From Porphyra umbilicalis (taxonomy: Eukaryota; Rhodophyta; Bangiophyceae; Bangiales; Bangiaceae), in NCBI GenBank assembly GCA_002049455.2, contig KV919060.1, forward strand, positions 32,912 through 96,911: a stretch of DNA of 64,000 bases. The letters are read 5' to 3'. Positions 33,091-44,361 of the stretch are shown here, one piece after another. The notes beneath the pieces are model-generated. The model searched no databases, was not told where the DNA came from, and saw nothing but the letters and a program-made list of their open reading frames with translations. The number at the start of each line of letters is the position of its first letter. The stretch's first letter is position 1. Both the position numbers and the translations under genes were made by a program.

Positions 33091-35939
33091 TCACTGGTAT
33101 TGCTCCCCCTCTTCATTGCCCTCGTCTTCCATGGGGTCCCATGGGGCGGGTGGCACCCCATCCTCGTCGAGTCCGTCACTCCACCCGTGCTCGTCGACCC
33201 CCATAGCAGCGCCATTCTCCGCGTCGTCCTGATTTGGCTGCGCTGGGGCAGCGCGCGCCAGCTCAATCTTCCTCGTTGTCTCCACCAGCTCGGACTCGGT
33301 GAAGCCCAGCGTCGTGCAGCGGTCCGCTTGCGCTCCATCAATCAGCGTGAGGTTGAGGCCATGCAGCTCGGTGCGCGGCAGGTACCGATCAACCAAGACG
33401 CCGACGCATGCACGAACTTTGCGGAAGGCGGCATCGACGTTTGCCGCGCGTTCCGTAAAGGGCGGGTGCTTGGCAATATTGCGCAACCGGAGATACACCT
33501 GAGCACCAGAACCATACCAATACAGAAGAGACGGAAACGACAATAAGCAGCGCAAGTCGAGTCCGTCGTAAGTCGCAGCTCGCACAGCAGGAAGACAGAA
33601 CACTCTGCAAACACGGTGACACCCCTGCCTCACCCACAAGCCAAAGATCCAAGAATATCAACGTACCTTGGTCATCACGAAGGCGAAGGTGTGCGTGTAC
33701 ACCGTGTGCATCCCGTGCAAGCGGGCCGGCCCGGGAAACTCGTAGAACTTGTGGAGGTGCAGTGACCACTCAAGCCAGCGGTGCATGGCCGCCACCGTCG
33801 CGTCCCTGCAGAATCCATCTTTGAACAGGGTGTCGTTGCGCAGGAGAGACTGTGCGTCCTCGGCTCGAAGCACGCGCCGGCCCTGGACCGGACCTTCCTC
33901 CACATGGTTGCCAATCGGCATGAGCACACAGATGCGCGCGATGAAGGCGTTGGAGATGATCTTCTTCGACGTGTAGTGCCAGTACTTGACCGGCCGCCTG
34001 AGGTACTCGAACAAAGTCACCTTGATGTCGGCGACAGTCGCGCTCTTTTTCCCCTTGCGGCCCTTGAGCCAGATGCTCTTGTTGCCGAGCTCCACCGCTT
34101 GCGGAATCGTGATGTCCTCTTCGGACTTGTCTTTGATGACTCCCGCCGACATCCAGTACACGACGTTGTTGTCAGGGTTGCCACCCATGGGCGTCGTCGC
34201 GTTCAAGACGACGCCGGCATACCGACGCTGCACCTCTTTCTGTGAAGGGAAAGGGTGTCGAATGGGAACAGCCAGAATCACAGAGGGGAAAAACAAAGCA
34301 AGGCAGCAAGGGAACACCACTAGGTGGACACACAGGGTTAGACGCAACAGTCATGCATATGGGCATGCTTCCACCAGTGCCACCCAGGAACACAACCCGC
34401 CAGCATCGCCCTTAGGGGTAGAAACGACCAGAAGGCAAGAAGAAGGACCTCAATAGAAGATCTTACCTGCATTTGATAGGCCCACCAAGGCCGGAGCACC
34501 ACAGGCTGGGCAACCATCGTTGCCGGCCCCGTGATCGGCGACGACCCCGCCGATGACGCCAAGTTGCGGGCCTTCAACTCATCTTCAACTGCGGCAAGCC
34601 GCGCCACGAGCGCCGTGTTCAGGGCGAACATGTCCTTTTGTGCTTGGATGCACTCGTCAGCCTTCCTCACCGCTAGCGCGCTGTTGTCCTTGGCTGCCGC
34701 GGTGTTGGTCCGCATTATCTCTCCGTCCGCACGCATCCGCTTGAGGTCCAGGACGACGGAGTAGAGCAGGCGCTCGCTCACGGGGTGCAACCCGTTGGCC
34801 TCGGTCTCCATCATGCGAGCGAGCAGGGCAGTCTCCGTACCCGCCGCAGAGGACGGCCGTGGGTCCCCGACGGCCACTGCTTCGCCGCGACGACCGCGAC
34901 CACGACCGCGGCCGCGCCCGGCAAATGCCGGTGGGCGTGACTGGCTTGGCGCCGACTCAACGCCAGCGTCTTCAGCGCCGACGGCCACAGCACCAGCGCC
35001 GATATGGCTGCCAGCCCGGCCACCACCCCGACCGCCGCCCCGGGCGATACCTCGGCTACCCCCCCTCACACCAGCGCGTCCGCCACCCTGACCAACGGCC
35101 GCATCACCAGCTTCAGCTTGGCTACCACCGGCGTGAATCTCGGCACCACCATCCGCGTTGCCGGTGGACTCCATTGGCGCAGAAGCGCCACTGGCCCCCG
35201 CCTCGTTGAGACGAGAAGGGCCTTGTCGCGACGTGGGCGTCGCCGCCACGCGGCGATCATCAGAACCCGTCGGAAGGCGGCGTCGGCGGCCACTGCCACT
35301 GGCCGCCAGGGCAGCCGCCGCGGATGCAAATTCGTCGAACTCGCTTCCCTCAGATAGAGAGGCGGCCGAGCGCGACCGGACCAACGGCGGTGGAACACCA
35401 CCCGACGGCTGACCGGTGGGAGGAGGCAAGGAGCCCCATGCGGGCGCCAGAGGCAGGACGCCGCCGCCGAGGTTGGCGCACCCCAAACCTGCAGAGACGG
35501 CCGCCGCAGCTATGGGCCGCCGATGACCGTCGAGTGGCGCGCCCATGTGAATCGGGGCGGGGGGAGCAAAGGTGTCCAACGGCATCTGGGACGCCATAGT
35601 GTACCCTCCGCCGGGCAACAGCGGATCAAAAGAACCACCTCCCGCAAACAGCCCGACAACGCCGCTCATCTGCTGGCTGCCCAGCCCCCAGGGACCAGCA
35701 GCCGTCGTCATGCCGGCCGCCGCCGGTTGGTTCGAGGGGCCAGGAAGCAGCTGCGGCGGCAGGGGCGCATCGATATGGTTGGCGGCGAGGTTGCGCGGCA
35801 CGTGCCCCACAGAGCCGTGTGCGGGGGCACCAGGAGGGAGCGTAGGGGCAAGAGGCGGGAGCGGAGAAGCGGCGGGGGCATGGGCCGGAGGTCTGGGGGG
35901 AGGAAGACCACCCTCATACGAAAACAGTGAGCCATCCAT
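33091..35939 (-). CDS. Unidentified three-exon gene
   Basis: Exons on the minus strand: 35939-34467, 34239-33667 and 33498-33091. Both introns (227 and 168 nt) are GT-AG, start GTAAGA and GTACGT, end CACAG and CTCAG, and are phase 0; the joined length is 817 codons plus stop. Exon 1 is Pro/Gly-rich, with an RG-rich patch (GRGRGRGRGRRGEA) and a coiled-coil-like end (VSERLLYSVVLDLKRMRADG ... RLAAVEDELKAR). Exons 2-3 are ordinary globular sequence (VVYWMSAGVIKDKSEEDITI, ARICVLMPIGNHVEEGP, FRKVRACVGVLVDRYLPRTE), ending acidic. I do not recognise the family. AT-richer flanks and transposon-rich surroundings make a transposon-encoded protein possible. Confidence 0.7.
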
Positions 35940-38600
35940 TGCGGCACAGAGGCATACACACAGCGCGCGGAAGGTGGGAGAGGGGGTCGGTCACACGGAG
36001 AAGCTCAGCACTCGACTGGTCTCAGTCAGAGGGTCTCTTGATGTACAATCCCAAAAGCCAAGCTCGGCCCCAAGACTGGCCACTCACTCCTTCAAAAGAG
36101 CTTCATGCGCGCCCCCCCCGTCCCCTACTGACGGTCACACCCCATGCAGCTTCGTAGCAGGCACTACCCGCATCGTGCCTTCCTCTTGGCCAAATTCAAT
36201 CGACAGACGATATCGACGGAGAAGAAGTCATTGGCCATGCCATTCGCAGCTACCGACTCCGTCCGAAGCTCGGCCACGTCCGAGGTTTGGTTGAAGGCCA
36301 GTCCCGGCGGCAGGGCGTCCCGCCCATCCCTACTGACGGGCGGACAACTCAGACGTGATGGGCCGCCGCTCCAATCTGTCCCCCAGCACCAGCCTCTCGG
36401 GGGACCCCGTGGCACAACCAGCGGCTCCCGAGGCGGCGGCTCGTATTGTTACCTCGTGCGCTGCGTGACGTCCGCTTCGAGGCGCAGTCGAACCGGCGCA
36501 GCCAAACCAAGTTGTCCTGGGAGACAACACGGCCACGTGCCGATGGTTGAGTCAGAAGCGGCGTGTCCGAAACAGGGAGGGCGCCGAGGTGTGGCCCTCC
36601 TTCTCGGTCGGAAAGGCCGGCCGGTGGGGTGAGAGAGACCGGTACCGCCCCCAGCGTGGGCCTCCCTGTGGCCACGGTGGTTGGGGCGGGTGCTTCGGGC
36701 ACGACAGGGTGCAGCGGCGACGGGGTTGTGGGACAAGACCCCGCGGGCACTGCGCAACAGCAGGTGGGTACACCTGCTCGCGGCTCTCTGGCAAAGGTTG
36801 TCAGCCACGACTGAGGAGCCGCGGTGTCACGGGAGTGGTGGAATTCACGCTTGGCTAATTGGTCAGGAGGTTCTTGCACCCAGGGCCCTGGGTAGCCCCT
36901 AGGGACGCTGGACAGAGGTCCGACAGGAAGCTTGTGTGAGCACTTGATCTACGGCAGGTCCGAAAAATCTACTCAAAAACAAACACCAAACTCCGACAGC
37001 CTGGAATTTATGGTCGACATGTCGACTTTGGAAGAGCAGGCCACAAGTGCTTCTGGTCGCGGCTCCACCAGCGCAGTGCACCGCGTCGCTGGATCCACTA
37101 CCAGCCCGTTTTTCACTCAAAATGCACTTGCGTTTCTTACACGGCCTCTCTTAACGACATCTGTGGGGCGTTTTTCTTGACAAAATCTCCTGGAAACAGC
37201 TGGTATATCTTTGTTTCCGAGCATTTTCACCGACTTGTTGGATCCATCCGCAACGTCTCTGGAAGCGCCTCCTCTGGTATACAGCACCATTGAGTGAGTA
37301 CCCAGATGCTATCGTTCAAGAAGTGCATACGAGCTCTGGTTTCTTTCCAACGAGGTGGTTATGAGGTTTCTGCACGCAGAAATTAGGACACCCTCCTTGA
37401 GGCGTGCTCATTAACTCGTGCACGGGGCGTCACGGAGCTCCGCAAGTGCCTGCTCTTCAAACTTAGCTTCCTGTCTGAGCAACTTAGCGATATTTGTTAC
37501 CGGGCACATGAGCGACATCTGTCCATCCATGAGCAGCGATAGAAATTTGTCGAGGTATTTTGATTGCCCATTCTACCAATTTCTCCGACGTGTCCCGCAG
37601 TGGGTGGGGGCGCTGTGGCGCCAGAGGTTGCGGTGGCGGTTGGTGGGGGCGGTGGCGCCCCGCACACTCCCTCGATTGGCGTGAGAGGGGGGGTGGGTGG
37701 GGGGAGGCGGTGTCTGCTAACGAGGCTGCTCTGGGGGGCCTGGACGCGCCGGTGGCGCTTCGAGCCCAGGCGCTCCTCTGCCACACAATCGAAAATCGCG
37801 CGGGGGCCGCTGAGCCATCCACTGGCGCGAATCCGCCCAGATCGCGCCGTGATCCGCGGCTTTAAGCCAAAAAAATAAGACAAACTGAAACGAATGCACA
37901 CTAATGCGAGATCAATTATAGCCGGCGCGATTTAAGCTCTGCTTCTTCTAAAAATCTAGAGGTGATTCTTTCAATTATATGGGTGCTACATTCGTCTTAA
38001 CAGGAAGACGCATTAATAAGTGGCCTGACAACGCCAAGCGCAACCGGGAGGCGCTCAAGTTCCTTTGCCCGGTGCAGCCGCTTTGCTGCGGCGTTTGCGC
38101 ACATGCCGAGAGCAAAAATATCCATGACAATCGCACAGACGTGCGTTACATGCCAATCGGAGGTGTCACGAATACGCGTGCTACAGAACGCAACCACGCC
38201 TACATCGCCCGCGCACAGGTCTCCCTTTTCTCTAACACGCGCTGTGCGCGCTGCCGCTGCAAGTGAGCTCTGCGTATATTGATTCCATACTCACAGAAGC
38301 AGTGTGTTTCCGATGGACGCCGGAACGCAATGCGCCACAGAGAGACATGGTCGCATGAAAGCGCTCTCAAGGCCAGATACACTCTCTGGCTCGAGCCACC
38401 ACATTTCGGTGATGCATATCTCTACAACCGGAGAGTGCTGATATCATGCAAGTAGCCAATGGGAGATCGAACACAAGAGTTAACTGACCAATGAGTATCT
38501 TGCAGGGCGACGCGAGCGATGCACTCATTGATTGCACTGCAGCTGTTCTGTGAACCGTTCCTGTCAACTGCCATATGAAATTCTTGCACAACGATTTGCG
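35940..38600. other. No supported gene
   Basis: About 2.7 kb of mixed composition. Many short open frames exist on both strands but none shows a domain, consistent codon use or clear splice sites. Confidence 0.4.
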
Positions 38601-38669
38601 TCCAAAACCTGCTCTGATTGCGTCGGCGCGGCGGGCTCCGCCTCAGCCCCACACGCACCCATTGCCCCC

Positions 38670-39335
38670 GCCGCGCCGACTGCTGAACGAAGACGATGGA
38701 AGCCGCGGCGGCGGCGGGGACGGGGGCGGGGGCGGCGGCGGCGGCCCGGCGGCGGCGGCGACGGCCTACGTTTCACGTAGGGCATCCGTGTGTGGCACCG
38801 TCGGCGTTGGCAAAGCCTTTCTGATGGACCTTGTGGTCGCGGGCGTGCCGTCACCCGCTGTGCAGCGTGTGCAGACGGCGTGCTGTATGCTCGACTATCA
38901 TGCGCGGGCTCACTTCCTCCGCGGGGCGGGGGGGGGAGGTCCTGACGGCGGCGGCGGCGGTAGTGGCGGCGGCGACGCGGGCGTTGTGGAAATGGTTGCC
39001 ACGCAAGTGACGGCGGACGCTGGCTTCCCCCGCGTCGACTTCTCCCGAACCGCGACGGTGGCGGCGGCCGGCGTGGCGACAGCGCGCCCGTGCCGTCCGC
39101 CGTGGCGGCACCGCCGGGGGAGGCGGTCACGGCAGCTGTTTTGGCGGCCTGGGCGCGGCTCGAGGCGGCATCGTCGCGCCTTCCGCCCCGCCGGAGCCCC
39201 TGTCGCCGCCCCCATTGTGTCCGCCGGCGCCCGCCTGTTGGTCGGCGGCCGCTTTCTGATTGTCCCCCGCGCGTTAGCGTCCTGCCGCACAGCCCATTTC
39301 CACAAACAAATGCGAAGTCCAAAAGAGCCAACTCG
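38670..39335 (+). pseudogene. Decayed AFG1/ZapE-like AAA ATPase fragment
   Basis: Ordered family patches appear in the + frames: CGTVGVGKAFLMDLVV (P-loop; canonical GKT is GKA here), CCMLDYHARAHFLRG (the family's FML..H block), VTADAGFPRVDFSRTATVA where relatives have the CFDEFQVTD Walker B, EAVTAAVLAAWARL one frame over, and a GGRFLIVPRALASC strand near the end. The middle ATPase section is missing. AFG1 proteins are mitochondrial or bacterial ATPases linked to proteostasis. Lost Walker residues, a deletion and a frameshift point to a dead copy. The identification rests on short patches only. Confidence 0.4.
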
Positions 39336-40022
39336 GCAAGTGTGCTGCTACTCCCTGTGAGGCGGTCAGCGCCGTCCCACAGGTCTACATGCAACACCAT
39401 CGCCGACGCTAACTGCTGGGCAGTGGCCCTTAAGTGGGGGTGGGACACAAGAGCCAGTCTTGGCATGTGCACATGGAGAAACCATGTGGGAAACAATATC
39501 GCGAGCCAATAACCACACGCATCCACACGATTTTGTTGTCAGAATTGTGGATTCGCTGCATTGGTCAGTTATATGGGACTGTGGCTCTGAATCTCCACCG
39601 TTACGGGTCTGACAGTGAGTCAGGGCCAATAAGCGCCCATTGTTCCAGGCCAATGAATAAGCGGGCAGACGCGTGCACCACCACCGTCGCGCCGGCGGCG
39701 ATCAGCCGCACGCCTACAGCCGGCGCAGGCCGCACCCCGCGGGCGGCGGCGCTGTGGGCTCCCGTCCCGCTAGGACAGGCGGTGGCGGCCGCGGTGGTGT
39801 CGGGGTGCCCGACTCGCGGCTTGTGGCCTCCCACGTGCCGCTACTGCGGCTCGCGGTGCGCCTCGTCTCCATGCGCGCAGCGCTCGCGGTGCCCCTCGTC
39901 GGCACCGCCTCGTCGGCAGCGTTGCAGAGATCCCGCTTTGGGTGCGCCCTGGCGGGGACCCCCTTCGGCGCCCCCCCCCCCCCCCCCCACCCGCGGCCTT
40001 CGCGCGCGGCCGCTGGCGCAGC

Positions 40023-40350
40023 ATGGACGGCGGCACGATGGACCTCATCCGGCACCGGTCAAAGCTGGTTTCCAACCGCAGCTTTGTTGTCATTAGCTGC
40101 GACGACTGGGGCCGCGTCGCCGACAGCGTGCCGCTCTTCCCCAACGCGAGCTACTGAGCGGAACGCCCGGACCTCCGCATCGCCAACGGGTCGTTGTGGT
40201 ACGCGTGGGCGGGAGTGGAGACGGTGCATGATGTGGCGCGGCTGGCGCACTTACTCACCAACTTCAACGCGGGCGTACTGTTATCACAGTGCGCCGTGTT
40301 GACGCCCCACTGGGTGGTGAGGGGGCCGGCCGGACGATTTAGGCGATGCG
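40023..40350 (+). pseudogene. DDWG-motif gene, left fragment
   Basis: One frame reads MDGGTMDLIRHRSKLVSNRS, FVVISCDDWGRVADSVPLFP, a TGA at 40155-40157, then ANGSLWYAWAGVETVHDVAR, LAHLLTNFNAGV and AVLTPHWVVRGP. The HDDWGR-like, GxETVxDVxRL and VLTPxWVV blocks look like a conserved enzyme, perhaps a deacetylase-like hydrolase, but I cannot name it firmly. Coding sense ends just before the tandem elements at 40357. A candidate continuation lies beyond them at 42740. Confidence 0.4.
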
Positions 40351-40356
40351 CGCCGT

Positions 40357-41493
40357 ATCGTCACCGCCCGACGACTGCCCCATCCAAGCCCATCCAAGCC
40401 CATCGCCCATCCAACCGAGACTTGTATGGGCGTTTTTGGCCGCTCTGGGAGACCCCCGATTTCCCATCCAAACGTGCTTTGGATGGGCTTGTGGGTCCCA
40501 CCCGAAGCAGCGACTCGCATACAGAACGTGCCGTAGAACCGTTACTTTCGAGATCGAGCGAGGCCGTACAGCAACATCACCGTTTGATTGGTCCAGCATG
40601 GTTCTCCGCCCGTTCTAGGCCCTACCTAATAGTAGCCCCTGTATCGGCTGCGCCAGGCAAGCACTGCCGGCCACCGTAGCAGGAGGAGGTCGAGACCGTG
40701 ATATTCTGCACAAGATTCTATGCATTGTATAGTACTTTCAATCTAAGTCAGATGGATTGTTTCCACGTTGCCGTCGTCACGACCAGAACGGCGGTCGTCT
40801 TCTTCACGCCGCCGGACGCCGACACGACATGACTTGGTCGTGAAAATCGAGGCCAGTCGGCGACATCGAAAAACACCGCGCTCGACGTGGACCACCGCAA
40901 TTTGCATCGGGAGTGCAAAAAATCCGTCACTTGCATAGTGTATTACGAAGTGCCCCCACGTCCCTAGCACATACGTACGGCCTTGTGCAACGGAGGACAC
41001 GCCAGAGCTCGCAGGCGAGACACCTCTGTCATCCGCGACTTCACCTCGCCAGATGTGGAGCCCGATGTGACAACGGCGGGCCGCGGCCACGGCCAATGCA
41101 ATTGATATCTGCACTTCACAGAGTATTTAACTTGTTACAGGACAAGTCGGAAGGGACAGCACCCGCCGAGTGTGGCGGCCAAACATGTACGTGTGACAGC
41201 CAATCATAAGGTCCCGTAGATTCAAGTTAGTTTTTTAATATGAAACGGCCGCGCCTGCCGAGGTTCATCTCCGGCGGGCCCCGCCAGTCAGGCTTCTCAA
41301 GGCCGGACCTCGGGACTACGCCATGTGCTGGAAACGCACATCCAAAAAAGCCCGGATGGCCCATCCAGACCCCATCCAAAACGGTTTTGGATGGGCTTGG
41401 ATGGGCTTTGGGCGCCCATCCGTCCCCATCCAAAAGCCCATCCTACCCCATCCAAAACGCGTTTGGATGGGGTGTGCGGGGAGGGGTGACGAT
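40357..41493. mobile_element. Non-autonomous TIR element, copy 1 (1137 bp)
   Basis: It starts atcgtcaccgcccgac (40357) and ends in the inverse, ggggtgacgat (41493). Both ends carry clusters of cccatccaaa/tttggatggg palindromes. The interior has no coding frame and matches copy 2 in order: a block ending in gtgcaaaaaatccgtcactt at 40913 recurs at 42061. It overlaps copy 2 by a shared gat at the junction palindrome gtgacgatcgtcac (41486-41499). Confidence 0.7.
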
Positions 41494-42640
41494 CGTCACG
41501 GGCGGCCGACTGCCCCATCCATCCCCATCCATCCCCATCCAAACTCGTTTCCCATCCAAACGCGTTTTGGATGGGCGTTTTTGACCCATCTGGGAGCCCC
41601 CCGATTTCCCATCCAAACTCACTTTGGATGGGCTTCCTCGACCGAGGGCCAGTCAAAAGTCATCGCAATTTTGTGCAGCACAGCCGTTTCTTTCCGGTCC
41701 TCGTGACGTAGCGGAACCACAACGCCATCTCATTGGGCCAGCACCGTTTCTACTCTTGTGGCAGGCCCTTACTAACTGTAGCCCCCGTACCTGTCCCATC
41801 TGGTCCGCCGTGCTCGGCGGCGTCAGCGGCACGAGGTCGATCCTTGCTCTTCTGCGATACAACTCCCATCATTCATAGTAATTAAAACTCAAATCTTGCA
41901 GACTGTGTCCGCGTCATCGTCGTCACGACCAGACCGACGATCGCGTCTTGTTCACGCCGACGAACAGCGACAGAAGATGACTTAGCCTCGAAAATCGCGA
42001 TGAGTCGGTGACATCGCGAAACGCCGTGCTTCACGCAGCGCTCCGCTATTTGCTTTGAGAGTGCAAAAAATCCGTCACTTGCACAGTGTCTTCAGATGTG
42101 TCGTACGTTGTGGTGCGATTGCGAGGTCGCCCGTGCTACGACCCCGGCACTGCGGTCACGAACGCTGCAGGCTTGCCTTCGCCGTGACTTCATCTCGTTG
42201 GATTCTGAGTCGGTCGTGAGGACGGCCGGCTCCAACCGAGGCCCGTGCAATTGACATACGACAACATAGAGTAGTTAGGATGGGAGCAGATCCATTGGAT
42301 CGGACCAAACTGCTGCGCTGTGTGGCCAAACCACGTGCGACCGGTAGCCAATCACATGGTCTCTTGGTTTCACACTGTGTTTTCTGAATAAAAAACGGCC
42401 GAGCCTGCCGAGGATCACATGATGTCCCTCCGGCGGGCCACGTGCACCTGGGCACTTACGGGCGGAACGGGTGACTACGCCATCGGCTGGAAACGCCCAT
42501 CCAATTCCCCAACGCTATCCCAACCAAAACGCGTTTGGTTGGGCGGAAACGCCCATCCATCCCCATCCAAAAGCCCATCCATCCCCATCCAAAGCCCATC
42601 CAAATCGCGTTTGGATGGGCAGTCGGCGGGCCGTGACGAT
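41492..42640. mobile_element. Non-autonomous TIR element, copy 2 (1149 bp)
   Basis: It runs from atcgtcacgggcggccgactg (first 20 bases diagnostic) at 41492 to the inverse cagtcggcgggccgtgacgat ending at 42640, giving a ~24-bp terminal inverted repeat with few mismatches. Subterminal zones are packed with cccatccaaa palindromes. Same orientation as copy 1, diverged but collinear. No transposase is encoded. The family is unassigned, and no target-site duplication could be fixed. Confidence 0.72.
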
Positions 42641-42739
42641 GGGCGGCGACGCCGCCGTCAGGCGCCGGTGCCTGCGGCGGTGAGGGCGGCCACGGCGGTG
42701 CCGGCGGCGGCGGGGGCGGCGATGGCGGTGCCGTCGACA

Positions 42740-42920
42740 CGGTGCCGGCCTTGGCGTGTGAGGGCCCGTTTGGGCTCGAGCGGTCGCCCTACCACCGCCC
42801 TGCGTCACTACGCACGCGCTACCTCGACCTTTTCCGGGAGGGCTACCGCCGTGCCGGCCGCGCGCGTCGCGCGCCCGCGCGCCGTGTTTTTGACCGCCTC
42901 GGAACTGCACCAGGTACCGC
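42740..42920 (+). pseudogene. DDWG-motif gene, possible right fragment
   Basis: Immediately beyond the tandem elements a + frame reads PFGLERSPYHRPASLRTRYL and DLFREGYRRAGRAR, protein-like in codon use and plausible as the downstream part of the gene broken at 40350. Linkage to the left fragment is inference from position and style. Confidence 0.3.
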
Positions 42921-43500
42921 GCGCAGCTGGTCGGTCGAAATGTGGGGCGCGTCTCTGGTCGCATGTGACTATGGCGTCGCGCCGCTCGCATGCACAGTGC
43001 CGGATTTGGGGGGCGGGCACGAGTGCGCAGCGGGGGGGGGGTGGCGGTGCCTTGCAGCGAGGGGGGGGGGAGCCCCTGGGGTGGAGTTGGGTGGCTTGCG
43101 GGGACATAGTCGCGGCGTCGGGGGTGACCCACCCTTTTTCCGGCGTGAGGGGATGTCGCGTGGCCTTGCGGTTGTGTGCTGGGAGCTGTCTACTACGCCG
43201 TGCACCCCGCTGTCGGCTCTTTGGAGCTCACGCTGTCGTGGTATGTTTTTCGTGTTGCGGCTGGGGTGAGTGCGCGTCGGGTGCGCCGCGCCGGCAAGCG
43301 CCCGCTCTGTGCGCGCTCTAGCGTGCTTTCGCGTGTGGGTTTTCATTTTTTGGTTCACGTCACACCCGAGGTGGGTCCCCGGCGCTCCCCACGTGTGTCT
43401 GCCAGTGTTTTGTGTTCTTTTTTTTGTCGCTTCTCTGGCGAGCGCGCCCACTTTTTTTCGCCCAATGGGCACATGCCATGACAAACGCCCGCTTTCCTTT
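42921..43500. other. No supported gene; upstream of the low-complexity gene
   Basis: GC-rich then T-richer DNA with ccaat boxes at about 43465 and 43506. It may contain the promoter of the following gene. Confidence 0.35.
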
Positions 43501-43507
43501 TTCGACC

Positions 43508-44327
43508 AATGAGCACGTGGCCTATCACACAATGCGTGGGTCTGGAGACCAGCTGGTGTCGTCCGCCCCGGCGTCGCGGCGCGGGCGCCGGGGTGCTGCC
43601 ACCCGCCCGACGCGAGCGGCGGGTGGGGGCGGCGCCGTCGACGACGGCGGCGGCGGCGGCCGGAGGCCGCCTCTTTGTTCCACCCCGCGGGGCAACGCCA
43701 CGAGCGCCGCCGCCCCCCCCCCACCCGTGCGCCGCCCCCGCCGCCGCTACCGGCGTCGGCGGCACGCCGACGCCCCGCTGCGACGTCCTCCGCCGCATCA
43801 AGCGGCGGGGCAGGGAGAAGATGCCTGCCTGGCGCTCGGGGGGGGAGCGGCTCGTCGCCAAGGCCGCGCCGCGGCAGCTGACATCGCCGGCCACGCCCCC
43901 GCCGGGGGGGGGGGAGGGGGGGGGGGCGCCCCCGCCGTCACCGGCGGCGGCGGCGGCGGCGCGGGCACGGGCGAGGGGGGGGAGGGGGAAGAGCGCCGCG
44001 CGTCGGGCACCCTGGCGGGGGGCAACGCCGGCCTGCTCTTCCGCAACCGCCGCCGCACCGAGCCAGCGGGGGAAAGGGGCGGTGTGGCGGGTCCCGCGTT
44101 GGCGCCGTTGCCTCGGGGGGGTGGTGGCCCCCCTGCCGGGGGAGGCGCGGACCGCCTCCCCACCGTCTCTGGCAGCAGCGGGGGTGCTCTCGGCGACGCG
44201 GCGTCGGGCAGCTGGGGCGCCGTGGCCGCTCTCGGCAATGGCGTCGGCCGGGGGAGTGGTGGGGGCACGGACGCGAGCCGCTCCTGGGACGACCTGGCGG
44301 GCCTCCCCAGCGCCAACGACAGCGGCG

Positions 44328-44361
<34 letters not shown>

